This document shows positions 34,058 to 41,948 of a stretch of 64,000 nt of DNA, piece after piece (the stretch's first letter is position 1; each line of letters starts with the position of its first letter). Source of the DNA: Bradyrhizobium sp. 186 (GTDB lineage Bacteria; Pseudomonadota; Alphaproteobacteria; Rhizobiales; Xanthobacteraceae); the NCBI RefSeq assembly GCF_023101685.1, contig NZ_CP082165.1, positions 1 through 64,000 on the forward strand. The letters are read 5' to 3'. The notes beneath the pieces were generated by a model. It did no database searches. It was given only the letters and a program-made list of their open reading frames with translations, and was not told the DNA's origin. A program made the position numbers and the translations under genes.

Positions 34058-34840
34058 ATGCACGACATAACCAACACCTCAAAACGGCTCAATGAATCGC
34101 TTCACTTGCCGGTTCTGGTGATCATCGAGCCGCTCCTGTTGCCTCGCACATGCATTCTGAACGTCCTCAGGCGGGAATTGGACGAATTTGAGATCCTTGA
34201 CATGGCAACGGCCCAAAGCCTGGACTGCACGTCAGCCCGCGATGTTCGTCTGGTGGTGCTGAGTATCGCGGACCAGCCGATCGGCGATCCCTCGGTTGAG
34301 AACGATCTCGCCTTCGTTGCGGAGTGTTGTCCCAACGCCGCCGTTGCAGTCCTGTCAAACCATGACGACGAGCCGACCGTGCAGGCCGCGATGCAGCGGG
34401 GTGTGCGCGGCTTTCTTTCCACCTCGCTACCGATCGAGATCGCCATAGCTGGCCTGCGCCTTGTTCTTGTCGGCGGCGTCTACAGGCCGTTGCCCGTGGC
34501 CGGGATGAACAGGATACCAGATTTCGAGCCGCCGGATGCGCGCGGGCTTGCGCCCGCATATCTGATGAACGAGGGAGCCAGAGTGGCTATCGACAGGAGC
34601 GTGACCGATCTCACGCCTCGTGAGCAACAGGTTCTGGCGGAATTGGAGCTCGGCCTGCCCAACAAGCTGATCGCCGCCAAATTGATCCTCTCGGAAAGCA
34701 CAGTCAAAATGCACATCCAGCATATCATGAGGAAATGTGCTGCGCACAATCGCACAGAAGCCGTCCTCCGCTGGCGCGGCCGGTTGCCCGCGCGGACTCG
34801 CGATCACGACCCCGGCGCAGCTCTAATGCCGGAGACCTAA
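34058..34840 (+). CDS. LuxR-family response regulator
   Basis: 260 residues with GAGGAAATC before the ATG at 34058. The N-terminal receiver-like domain (VLVIIEPLLLPRTCILNVLR, then VRLVVLSIADQP) lacks the clear acidic pocket and phosphorylation Asp of a normal receiver, so it may be phosphorylation-independent. The C-terminal LuxR helix-turn-helix (DLTPREQQVLAELELGLPNK, KLILSESTVKMHIQHIMRK) is complete. It converges with the T1SS operon across a palindromic repeat. Inference: regulator of the secretion locus. Confidence 0.8.
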   Translation: MHDITNTSKRLNESLHLPVLVIIEPLLLPRTCILNVLRRELDEFEILDMATAQSLDCTSARDVRLVVLSIADQPIGDPSVENDLAFVAECCPNAAVAVLSNHDDEPTVQAAMQRGVRGFLSTSLPIEIAIAGLRLVLVGGVYRPLPVAGMNRIPDFEPPDARGLAPAYLMNEGARVAIDRSVTDLTPREQQVLAELELGLPNKLIAAKLILSESTVKMHIQHIMRKCAAHNRTEAVLRWRGRLPARTRDHDPGAALMPET

Positions 34841-34841
34841 A

Positions 34842-34886
34842 GCATGATCCGGAAAAGTGCGCAGCGGTTTTCCGAAAAGATCATGC
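34842..34886. repeat. Bradyrhizobial palindromic repeat, unit 1
   Basis: GCATGATC pairs with GATCATGC, enclosing CGGAAAA / TTTTCCG: a nested hairpin of a kind scattered through Bradyrhizobium genomes. It lies between two convergent genes and may serve as a terminator. Confidence 0.7.
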
Positions 34887-34900
34887 TCAAACAACAACCT

Positions 34901-34939
34901 AAAGCGCGATGACGATTCATCCCAATCTCGTCGCGCTTT
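34901..34939. repeat. Bradyrhizobial palindromic repeat, unit 2
   Basis: AAAGCGCGA pairs with TCGCGCTTT. The stop codon of the adaptor gene lies partly within this hairpin, so it ends the operon's last message. Confidence 0.65.
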
Positions 34940-36410
34940 AGTCCTCTCTGAATGCACCGCGGAAGCTGTCGAGCAGGGGCCTGAGCGCGTAGAGAGCCAC
35001 GGTACCGCGCCCTGTCGTGATGAACACTTGAACCGGCATCCCGGGGACGATCTGGATGTCGTTTGCGACGATCTGCGCGTCGTCGATCCGGATTTTGGTC
35101 GCGTAGTATGGCTGGTCGGTACGCTTGTCGAAGAGCCGGTCTGCGGATACGTGCACGACGGTTCCCTTCAGGCGAGGCACGCGACGCTGATTGTACGGTA
35201 CGAGGTGAACCTCGGCATTGAGGCCGGGATGAACCACATCGATGTCCTCGGGCCTCAGGCGCGCGGTCACGATGAGGCGGTCTTGCCGGGGCACCAGGTC
35301 CATGAGCGGAGCACCCGCTCCGATGACGCCACCGGCTGTATGAATCCGCAGATCGGTTATCACGCCGTCCTCGGGCGCCTTGACCTCCGTTCGCGATAGC
35401 TGATCCCTGGCCGCAAGCAACCGCTCGCGGAGCTGGAATATCTGGTTCTGTGCTACACGAAGCGATTGTGCGATCTCGTTCTGCCTCTCGCTCTCGAGCT
35501 TGAATAATGTGGCCTGCTGTTCGCTGATGACCTGCCCGGCGCGGGAAATCTGCGCGGCGATCTCGCCGCGGCGGCCCTCAACGTCGGCCAGCTCCCGCTG
35601 CAGGTTCAGAAGCCGCGGCCGCCGTTCGAGTCCCTTGTTGACGAGGGTCGCGACCATATCCAGTTCTTCTCGGACGATGTCGATCCGCTGCCCGGTGGCG
35701 TTTTCCTGAGCCTTGAGACCTTCGATCTCCTTCTCGACTTGACGCCTTCGTTCGCGAATGACCGCAAGCTGCGACTCGTGAACCTGCAGGCGTGCCTGAA
35801 AAATGAACTGCTGCGCCGACACCGCAGCGGCGGCCACCCCGTTCTGCTTGCTGTCCTGTTCCAGCGCGTCCGGGATTGCGATCCTCTCAAATCTCTGCTG
35901 CTCGGCCTGAAGCCGTGTGGCACGAGCAACTGCATCCCACAATTGGCCTTGAAGGCTTTGCATCTCCGAGCCGGCCCGGGTGTCGTCCAGCGCGATCAGC
36001 GTTTGGCCGCTTCGCACGATATCGCCATCCGAAACCAGGATCTTCCTGACGATACCGCCTTCCAGATGCTGAATCGTCTTGCGGCTCGATTCCGATTCCA
36101 CGACGCCGGACGCGATCGCGGCGCTCTCGAGAGGCGCGAGGCTCGCCCATGTACCAAGCCCCAGCATGAAGCAGAGCACCAGCAGATTGCCTGCGACGGT
36201 GATACCGCGAAGCCTTCCGCGCGGAGAGGTCGGCGTGGGCGTCGAGCACCATGGAAATTCCAGAGGCTCGAAATCGTCGATTGCGGTCACCACGACGCCA
36301 GATCGCGGGGCGGGCGGGGGGCTCGCCGGCGCTCGCATGAGCTGGTCCCAGATCATGGGAAGTCTCGAGACGGCGGGAAGTTTCCAGATGGTGAGAGAAT
36401 TCCAGATCAT
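34938..36410 (-). CDS. Type I secretion periplasmic adaptor (HlyD/PrtE family)
   Basis: 490 residues. A cytoplasmic tail rich in Pro is followed by one membrane helix (GNLLVLCFMLGLGTW), a biotinyl-lipoyl half (VRKILVSDGDIVRSGQTLI), long coiled coils at about 160-370 and the closing half-lipoyl/beta-barrel (VKAPEDGVITDLRIH, then MDLVPRQDRLIVTARL). The adaptor links the inner-membrane ABC exporter to an outer-membrane TolC protein. Its start overlaps the exporter stop by 4 bp (ATGA), showing translational coupling. No TolC gene is adjacent. Confidence 0.93.
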   Translation of the reverse strand: MIWNSLTIWKLPAVSRLPMIWDQLMRAPASPPPAPRSGVVVTAIDDFEPLEFPWCSTPTPTSPRGRLRGITVAGNLLVLCFMLGLGTWASLAPLESAAIASGVVESESSRKTIQHLEGGIVRKILVSDGDIVRSGQTLIALDDTRAGSEMQSLQGQLWDAVARATRLQAEQQRFERIAIPDALEQDSKQNGVAAAAVSAQQFIFQARLQVHESQLAVIRERRRQVEKEIEGLKAQENATGQRIDIVREELDMVATLVNKGLERRPRLLNLQRELADVEGRRGEIAAQISRAGQVISEQQATLFKLESERQNEIAQSLRVAQNQIFQLRERLLAARDQLSRTEVKAPEDGVITDLRIHTAGGVIGAGAPLMDLVPRQDRLIVTARLRPEDIDVVHPGLNAEVHLVPYNQRRVPRLKGTVVHVSADRLFDKRTDQPYYATKIRIDDAQIVANDIQIVPGMPVQVFITTGRGTVALYALRPLLDSFRGAFRED

Positions 36411-38152
36411 GGCGCAATCTGCGAAGTAACCTGGGGTCGGCTCAGGTGCCGTTCAAAGATGTCCTCGCTGTCGCCGAACGCGGCGACCGCACCGTCTTCC
36501 ATGATGGCAATCTTGTCCGTGGCGGCGAGGAGACCCATCCGGTGAGTGACGACGACAAGGATGACGCCTGCGAGCTTCATGCGCTCGATGGCATCCAGGA
36601 GCATTCGCTCGCCCCGGTAGTCGAGGCTGGCGTTGGGTTCGTCGAGAACGATGAGGCGCGGACTGCCGAAAAAGGCGCGGGCAAGACCGAGGCGCTGCCG
36701 ATACCCGCGTGAGAAGGTTGTTTCACTGTGAACCACCGTGTCGTAACCCCGCGGCAGGCGCATGATCGCCCCATGGATTCCGACGAGCTTGGCCGCTTCG
36801 ACGACCTTCTGCCGGTCGGCATCTTCAAGGCGTGCGATGATGTCGTTGATTGTGTCGCCGAGCAGGTTGATGTCCTGGGGGAGATATCCGAGGCGGTCGC
36901 CGTTTCGGCCCTCGCGAAGCAGCGAGACGTCGGTATTGTCGAGGAGGACACGGCCATGCGTTGGCATCGACAGCCCGGCGATCACCTGGCCGAGCATGGA
37001 CTTGCCTGACCCGGACGGACCGATAATGCCAAGGCATTCTCCGGGCATGAGGCTGAACGAGACGTCGTTCAGCAGAAGATGGCTGGTCCCCGCAAGCCTC
37101 ACGCCAACATTGTCGACGACGAGGCCACTTGGCGCCTGCAGCGGAGAAACCTCCGCGCTCTGCTGCCGGGCGACGGGGAATGCGGCGAGAAGTGCGCCGA
37201 GCCGCTGACAGGCGCTCACGGCCGTCACGAGTGATTTCCAGCCTGCGACCGCACTTTCGACCGGCGCGAGCGCCCGGCTGAACATCAGCGTAGAAGCAAA
37301 GATGATTGCCGGACTCTTCCCGTGATCGAGGACGAGCCATGCGGCAGCCCCCATGATCAAGACCTGCGACAGCGCGCGAACCGGCTTGGTGGCCAGTGAG
37401 ACGATCTCGCCTCGCCGGAGTGCCACATCGTGCTCTCTGCGCGCGTGCTGCGCGTCACGGTGGATCATGCGCGCAGCGCTATCGAACATTCCCATGGCGC
37501 GGATCATGTGGATGTTGCCCGCGGCAGTCTGGAGGCGGCCGCAGCTTCTGGACAGCGCGGCGCCGGATCTGAGCAGAACGTCTTCCGTGACCAGCTCTCC
37601 GGCAACCGTGAGCGCGAAAAGGAAGGCGACGCAGCAGGCGCCCACCACGCCAAGCAGGGGATGGATCAGAAAGAGGACAAGGAGGAATAAGGGCGCCCAG
37701 AGCGCGTCGAACAGCATCGGACATGCGCCGGACTCGACGAACTGGCGCAGCACGGTGAGATCCCGATATGCGCCCGACGCTTGCGTCCAATCGCTGCGAA
37801 GCGCCGATTCGAGGCTGGCCGAAAGCACGCAAGGGCGAAGGCGATCGTCGAGCCAGGCGCCAAGGCGTCCAAGGACGGCGCGCCGCAATGCATCGAACAC
37901 GCCGCCGACGACCACCGTGATCGCGACAATGAGCGTGAGCAGGAGCAACGTGTCGCCGCTCCGGCTCGACAACACCCGGTCATAGATCTGAAGAAGATAG
38001 ATGGAGGGCGCAAACAGAAGCAGGTTGTAGCTGCAGCTATACGCGAATACGAGACCGAGCGGTCCCGTGCAGGACCGGAGGGCTGCGTGCAGTGGCGTCC
38101 GGATCTGCGGCAGGATAGGCAACCGAATGGGCGGCATCAGCATGATCGTCAC
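36407..38152 (-). CDS. Type I secretion ABC transporter, permease plus ATPase
   Basis: 581 residues. The N-terminal part has about six membrane helices (PrtD/LipB type); the C-terminal nucleotide-binding domain is at about 345-570. Walker A is GIIGPSGSGKSMLG, Walker B is RLIVLDEPNASLD, and the H-loop is VVTHRMG. The ABC signature is unusual, FSRGYRQRLGLARA instead of the common SGGQRQRIGLARA. There is no N-terminal peptidase domain, so substrates use a C-terminal signal. It lies downstream of two repeat-protein genes in the same orientation, so these are its likely cargo. GTG is the first possible start; an ATG 9 bp later is as likely. Confidence 0.9.
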   Translation of the reverse strand: MTIMLMPPIRLPILPQIRTPLHAALRSCTGPLGLVFAYSCSYNLLLFAPSIYLLQIYDRVLSSRSGDTLLLLTLIVAITVVVGGVFDALRRAVLGRLGAWLDDRLRPCVLSASLESALRSDWTQASGAYRDLTVLRQFVESGACPMLFDALWAPLFLLVLFLIHPLLGVVGACCVAFLFALTVAGELVTEDVLLRSGAALSRSCGRLQTAAGNIHMIRAMGMFDSAARMIHRDAQHARREHDVALRRGEIVSLATKPVRALSQVLIMGAAAWLVLDHGKSPAIIFASTLMFSRALAPVESAVAGWKSLVTAVSACQRLGALLAAFPVARQQSAEVSPLQAPSGLVVDNVGVRLAGTSHLLLNDVSFSLMPGECLGIIGPSGSGKSMLGQVIAGLSMPTHGRVLLDNTDVSLLREGRNGDRLGYLPQDINLLGDTINDIIARLEDADRQKVVEAAKLVGIHGAIMRLPRGYDTVVHSETTFSRGYRQRLGLARAFFGSPRLIVLDEPNASLDYRGERMLLDAIERMKLAGVILVVVTHRMGLLAATDKIAIMEDGAVAAFGDSEDIFERHLSRPQVTSQIAP

Positions 38153-38284
38153 CGCCTGAAATCGAGGTCCGGCGCACTTGACCGATGGCCAACGTCATCT
38201 GCCAACGGTATCGGCGGGATATTGGCTCGAACTTCCGGACCGGTGGCAGTGGCCACCGGTCCTGCCAGTCGGACGAGCCGGTGG

Positions 38285-38743
38285 TCAGAACGTATCGAGA
38301 TGGAAGCTCACTTCTCCGCCCAGCGCGGCGTTGCCGTCTCCGCCATTGCCGCCGATGCCGGCCACGACCTCCTGGTGCTGGTCCACCGAGACCTTGTTGA
38401 TCTGGGTCGCATCCGTATTGGCGTATACCTTGGAGGTATCGTGACCGCTGTAGGATTTCTGGCTTCCGTTCGACTCGGCGTCTCCGCCATGGGCCTTCGA
38501 GAACAACGAGGCCTTCGCGTTGGCGCCGCCGGCATCCCAATCCGCCGTCTGCTTGACGTGATCGCCGGTGTTCACGTGCACGTCGGCACCTTCCGCCTTG
38601 TTGGTTGGATCGAAGTTGAGCGTCGGCTTGCTGATGATGGCGCCCTTGAAGGTGCCGTCGCCGCCATTTCCGACGTTTTGACCACCGGTGTTGATCGATT
38701 TGAACTCGATCGAGTCCGAGATGTTGATCGCTTTGGGCAACAT
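38285..38743 (-). CDS. Small glycine-rich repeat protein, probable T1SS cargo
   Basis: 152 residues. A strong AGGGAGG lies 6 bp before the ATG. It begins MLPKAINISDSIEFKS and then shows the module seen four times in the neighbouring protein: VGNGGDGTFKGAIIS, later KVSVDQHQEVVAGIGGNGGD and GNAALGG. It ends EVSFHLDTF. There is no Sec signal peptide and no cysteine, and acidic and Gly/Asn-rich sequence is typical of type I cargo. It does not carry canonical RTX nonapeptides (GGxGxDxUx). Function unknown. Confidence 0.7.
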   Translation of the reverse strand: MLPKAINISDSIEFKSINTGGQNVGNGGDGTFKGAIISKPTLNFDPTNKAEGADVHVNTGDHVKQTADWDAGGANAKASLFSKAHGGDAESNGSQKSYSGHDTSKVYANTDATQINKVSVDQHQEVVAGIGGNGGDGNAALGGEVSFHLDTF

Positions 38744-39008
38744 TTGAGCCTCCCTGTTTCTGTTGGCTTTCGTGCATCATCCATCCCGATCAGGCGGACG
38801 CGCGCGACAAGTCTGATCCGCCCACGCGCGATGGCGATAGATGTCAATTCGGACACCATCCGGTTTGGTCGACCTACGTACGAAAGTATGACATTCGTCG
38901 CGCAACATCGGAGCTCGAAACATCCGGGAGGGCCCGCAGGGCGAGCTTGCATGCGCAGAGTGTCGACGCAGCTCGCGATCGGGCTTGTGCGAGCGGCGCG
39001 ATGTTTCG

Positions 39009-40433
39009 CTAACCCATCAGGTGAAGATCCGACAGAAGATGGGAAAGATCGCCACCCAGCGCGAGATTGCCGTTGCCGCCGTCCCCGCCAACACCGGCGA
39101 TCTGGACCGCACTCTGGTCGATGTGCACGTTGTTGACCTGATCGGCTACGGCCGTCGAATGGGGACCTGCGATTGCGATATTGATGGGTGCATATATCGC
39201 GACGCTGACATCGATCAGGCTGCCGGCAAAATATCCGTTGCCACCATTGCCTGCGCCGTTCGAACCGGTCGCGATCGCGTCGGAGCCGCCCCACAAGCCA
39301 TGGGAAAGAAGGCTTGCATGGCCGCCCGCCGCGGCGTTGCCGTTGCCGCCGTGCCCGCCAATCCCGGCGATCTGAATGATGGATTGATCCACGTAGGCGT
39401 CATTTGTCTGGACCGAATGAGCGTTGGAGCCATAGCCCGCGACTGCGATGTTGATCGGGTCGTAAAGTACAAAGGAGGTATGGACGAGTCCCCCGTAGAA
39501 CGCGCCGTCACCGCCATTGCCGGCCTGGCTTCCGCCCGTTTGAACGTCCCAGACGCTCCCTCCATTGCTTGATCCCCAGTTGGGGTCCAGCGTGATGATG
39601 CTGCCGCCGGCGGCCACGTTGCCATTTCCGCCGCTTCCGCCGACGCCGGCGATCTGAGTGGCCGATTGATCGATGTCGACCGTGTTCGATTGACTTGCAT
39701 GCGCAGTGCCGCCTAAGCCCGCCACCGCAATATTGATCGGATGATAGATCACCACGGGAGCGTCCACTATCGCACCCGAGAAATAGCCGCTGCCGCCGTT
39801 TCCGGCGCCGTTGTCGCCGCTCGCGATCACGCCGGAGCCCGAGGACGTACTGACGCTCCCTCCCGATGCAATGTTGGCATTGCCGCCATGGCCGCCGACG
39901 CCGGCCATCTGAAAGGCGGATTGATCGACATTCAAATTGTTGGACTGGTTGGCCAGGGCGACCGAGCCGTATCCCAAGCTCACCGAGATGTTGATCGGTT
40001 CATAGATCAACACGGACGCGTGGATGATCCCTCCATAAAAGTAGCCATCCCCACCGTTCCCGGCCGTGTTCACCCCACTCTCGACCGAAGCAATGCCCAT
40101 CCCGGGATGTGATGCACCGGAAGCGGGCGTGGTGGACGAAACATCCAGGCCCGCCGCAGCGTGGCTGCCCGTGTCGACCCCCGATGTGGGATGTTCGGAT
40201 TGAACCGGGTCGGAGTCATTATGCTGGGTACTCGCGCTCGCGGGGTGCGCTTCAAGATCTGCAAATTGACCTGCAAACAGGCCGGGACGATGGACCAGGG
40301 CGCCACCGCCGACCGCGTCAGCCACGAACGGGGCACTCGGCGCAGGGCCCGGTTCGCCCTCGCCATCGTACCCATCGTGGTGATGAGAGGCGTGATGCAG
40401 CCGGATTCCATCCGACATCCGCGAAAAATCCAT
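39009..40433 (-). CDS. Large glycine-rich four-module protein, probable T1SS cargo
   Basis: 474 residues from the ATG preceded by AGGGAGG (a Met five codons earlier has no site). A His/Gly/Pro-rich N-terminus (1-115) contains no Sec signal. Four modules of about 69 residues follow, at about 124-192, 210-277, 304-371 and 394-461, each starting GNGG-G-F-G and ending AG-GG-GGN-N-A-GG with a central PINI and a VDQS/IDQS motif. Variable Ser/Gly linkers separate them. The last module ends GNLALGGDLSHLLSDLHLMG, similar in shape to the end of the small neighbour. It probably forms a beta-rich surface or matrix protein. Confidence 0.7.
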   Translation of the reverse strand: MDFSRMSDGIRLHHASHHHDGYDGEGEPGPAPSAPFVADAVGGGALVHRPGLFAGQFADLEAHPASASTQHNDSDPVQSEHPTSGVDTGSHAAAGLDVSSTTPASGASHPGMGIASVESGVNTAGNGGDGYFYGGIIHASVLIYEPINISVSLGYGSVALANQSNNLNVDQSAFQMAGVGGHGGNANIASGGSVSTSSGSGVIASGDNGAGNGGSGYFSGAIVDAPVVIYHPINIAVAGLGGTAHASQSNTVDIDQSATQIAGVGGSGGNGNVAAGGSIITLDPNWGSSNGGSVWDVQTGGSQAGNGGDGAFYGGLVHTSFVLYDPINIAVAGYGSNAHSVQTNDAYVDQSIIQIAGIGGHGGNGNAAAGGHASLLSHGLWGGSDAIATGSNGAGNGGNGYFAGSLIDVSVAIYAPINIAIAGPHSTAVADQVNNVHIDQSAVQIAGVGGDGGNGNLALGGDLSHLLSDLHLMG

Positions 40434-40729
40434 CGTAGCCTCCCTCATCGCAATCGCTCCGCGCGATCGGACGGGTTCTGCACTCCGGACAGAATGTCAT
40501 CCTGGGAAGGTCGAAAGCCCAGTCGTCAGTTCGGATATAGCGCTTCGTCTGGCGGCCGTAACATCGGCTACATCCGTTCGGCTACAGTTACAGCCTTTGC
40601 AACTCTGCGTGGGCCGATGCTTGAAAGTGCGACCTTGAGGGGATGGCGAAAATGGACAATCGAGCTGATGGCCAGGCCTGCGGTCAAAATGAATCCACCG
40701 CGTTGCCGGATTTAAGTCGCATTGCGACC

Positions 40730-40758
40730 TAGGGGGCAATATTGCAGGCCGAATGTCA
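40730..40758 (-). mobile_element. Solitary IS21 terminal scrap
   Basis: TAGGGGGCAATATTGCAGGC followed by CGAATGTCA matches the IS21 end at 31670-31699 with one missing base and one substitution, in the same orientation. There is no transposase beside it. It cuts off the small MFDVYR gene. Confidence 0.7.
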
Positions 40759-40763
40759 CACTT

Positions 40764-40847
40764 ATGCCTAGGGCCAAGCACGGGTATCGCTGAGCCTGTG
40801 CTCAGGACGAGCAAGTCGCGCTTGTCGTTGCGATAGACATCAAACAT
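40764..40847 (-). pseudogene. MFDVYR small protein truncated by IS21 scrap
   Basis: Begins MFDVYRNDKRDLLVLSTGSA, the N-terminus of a short bradyrhizobial protein family of about 60 residues. The expected middle and C-terminus are missing, as the frame runs into the IS21 terminal scrap. Confidence 0.55.
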
Positions 40848-41369
40848 CTTTCGCCCCCGCTTGATCACACTGAAATAAAATATCGGCCTCGCGGTCAATC
40901 CGTGCGTTCAGTATGCTGCTACCCTTGGGCAACCGCATTTGCGTGCTGTTCGTCCACCAGTTCCTAGCGCCACCCAAGGCCCGCGGTCCTCGACCGGGGG
41001 CCTTTTGCATTTGGAAAAAGCGCGGCCAGGCCGACCGAAGCGGAGGATTACAATTCAAGTACTGGACGCGCGAACTTCGTCACTCGGGATCGCCTGCACT
41101 TGGTGGATAAAGTCAGCAACGCCGCCGCCGCCCGGGGTGGGCACCGGTGCGGTGCAGAATCCAGCTTCGTCGGATCGACACCGTTGCGGCGTCTCCAGCT
41201 GTTCGCGGCGAGCACGAAACATTCACTTGGCGCAAAGCCGCTCGCGTCCCAGTTCAGCGAAACATAGGTCACCAACCTGGGGTCAGACGATTCAGGACCA
41301 CATCGAGATTCCTAAGAAAGACGCTGCCTCGAACAGTGAGAAGTGATCAAATGCGTATTCGTTTGCTCA
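40848..41369. other. 522-bp stretch without a supported gene
   Basis: Frames on both strands are short and lack signals. The minus frame 41048-41275 (MVTYVSLNWDASGFAPSE) reads somewhat natural for its first 40 residues and may be a gene fragment, but this is not enough to call. Confidence 0.35.
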
Positions 41370-41948
41370 CTATCTGTTCTTCGGGTGTAGCTCTGGCACC
41401 GGGCGCCCAGGTACCCATCTCAATGCAAACTGCTGGCCGGCAGCGATCTCGTTGCTGGAGAGCTTTGATGCGACCGCATCCCGGAACCTGAGATAGACGT
41501 CCCGTTGTCGCCCGCCTGTGCGGGCCGCTGCCAGGTTGAGCCATTTGTACGCAAGCACGAGATTGTTGGGCACGCCGTGGCCCTTGTCATACATTAGGCC
41601 GAGCATGGCTTGTGCGAACGGGTCTCCCTGCAAGGCCCCGCGACCGTAGAGATCAGCGGCGGCGTCATAGGCCTGCGGAACGCCGAAGCCATGCTCATAC
41701 ATGAAGCCAAGCAGGCCGAGCGCTTTCGCGTTGCCGCGTTCGGCTGGCGGCGAGAGCTCCCGAAGTGCGCGGGCATAGTCGCCGCGATGGAAGGCGGCGG
41801 ATCCACGCGAGACACTATCGGCACGCGCGACGCACGTCGTCGGCGTCAAAAGTGCAATAGCAAGCAACGCCCAGAGGAGCGTCCGCGGCGCAAGCGCGCG
41901 AATCGCTGCCCGGCCCGGCTCAGTGGAAACTGGTGGTGATCGGCGCAT
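41370..41948 (-). CDS. Exported Sel1-repeat (TPR-like) protein
   Basis: About 192 residues. The start chosen at 41948 leaves a Sec signal peptide (LLWALLAIALLTPTTCVARA) and overlaps the end of gspD by 29 bp, indicating coupling. Three Sel1-like repeats follow (AKALGLLGFMYEHGFGVPQA, AQAMLGLMYDKGHGVPNNLV and a final partial one with YKWLNLAAA). Sel1 repeats mediate protein contacts. Position suggests an accessory factor of the type II system, but its role is not known. Confidence 0.75.
   Translation of the reverse strand: MRRSPPVSTEPGRAAIRALAPRTLLWALLAIALLTPTTCVARADSVSRGSAAFHRGDYARALRELSPPAERGNAKALGLLGFMYEHGFGVPQAYDAAADLYGRGALQGDPFAQAMLGLMYDKGHGVPNNLVLAYKWLNLAAARTGGRQRDVYLRFRDAVASKLSSNEIAAGQQFALRWVPGRPVPELHPKNR

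Noticed and set aside
37781..39136. A long plus-strand frame across the T1SS genes
   Set aside because: It spans two genes and their gap on the opposite strand and has no coherent protein character.
38285..40433. Classical RTX toxin or PE-PGRS protein
   Set aside because: The GGxGxDxUx nonapeptide and the PE domain are both absent; the glycine pattern follows a longer 69-residue module.
41048..41275. Possible protein fragment MVTYVSLNWDASGF
   Set aside because: Only about 40 residues look natural and no family or start signal supports it.
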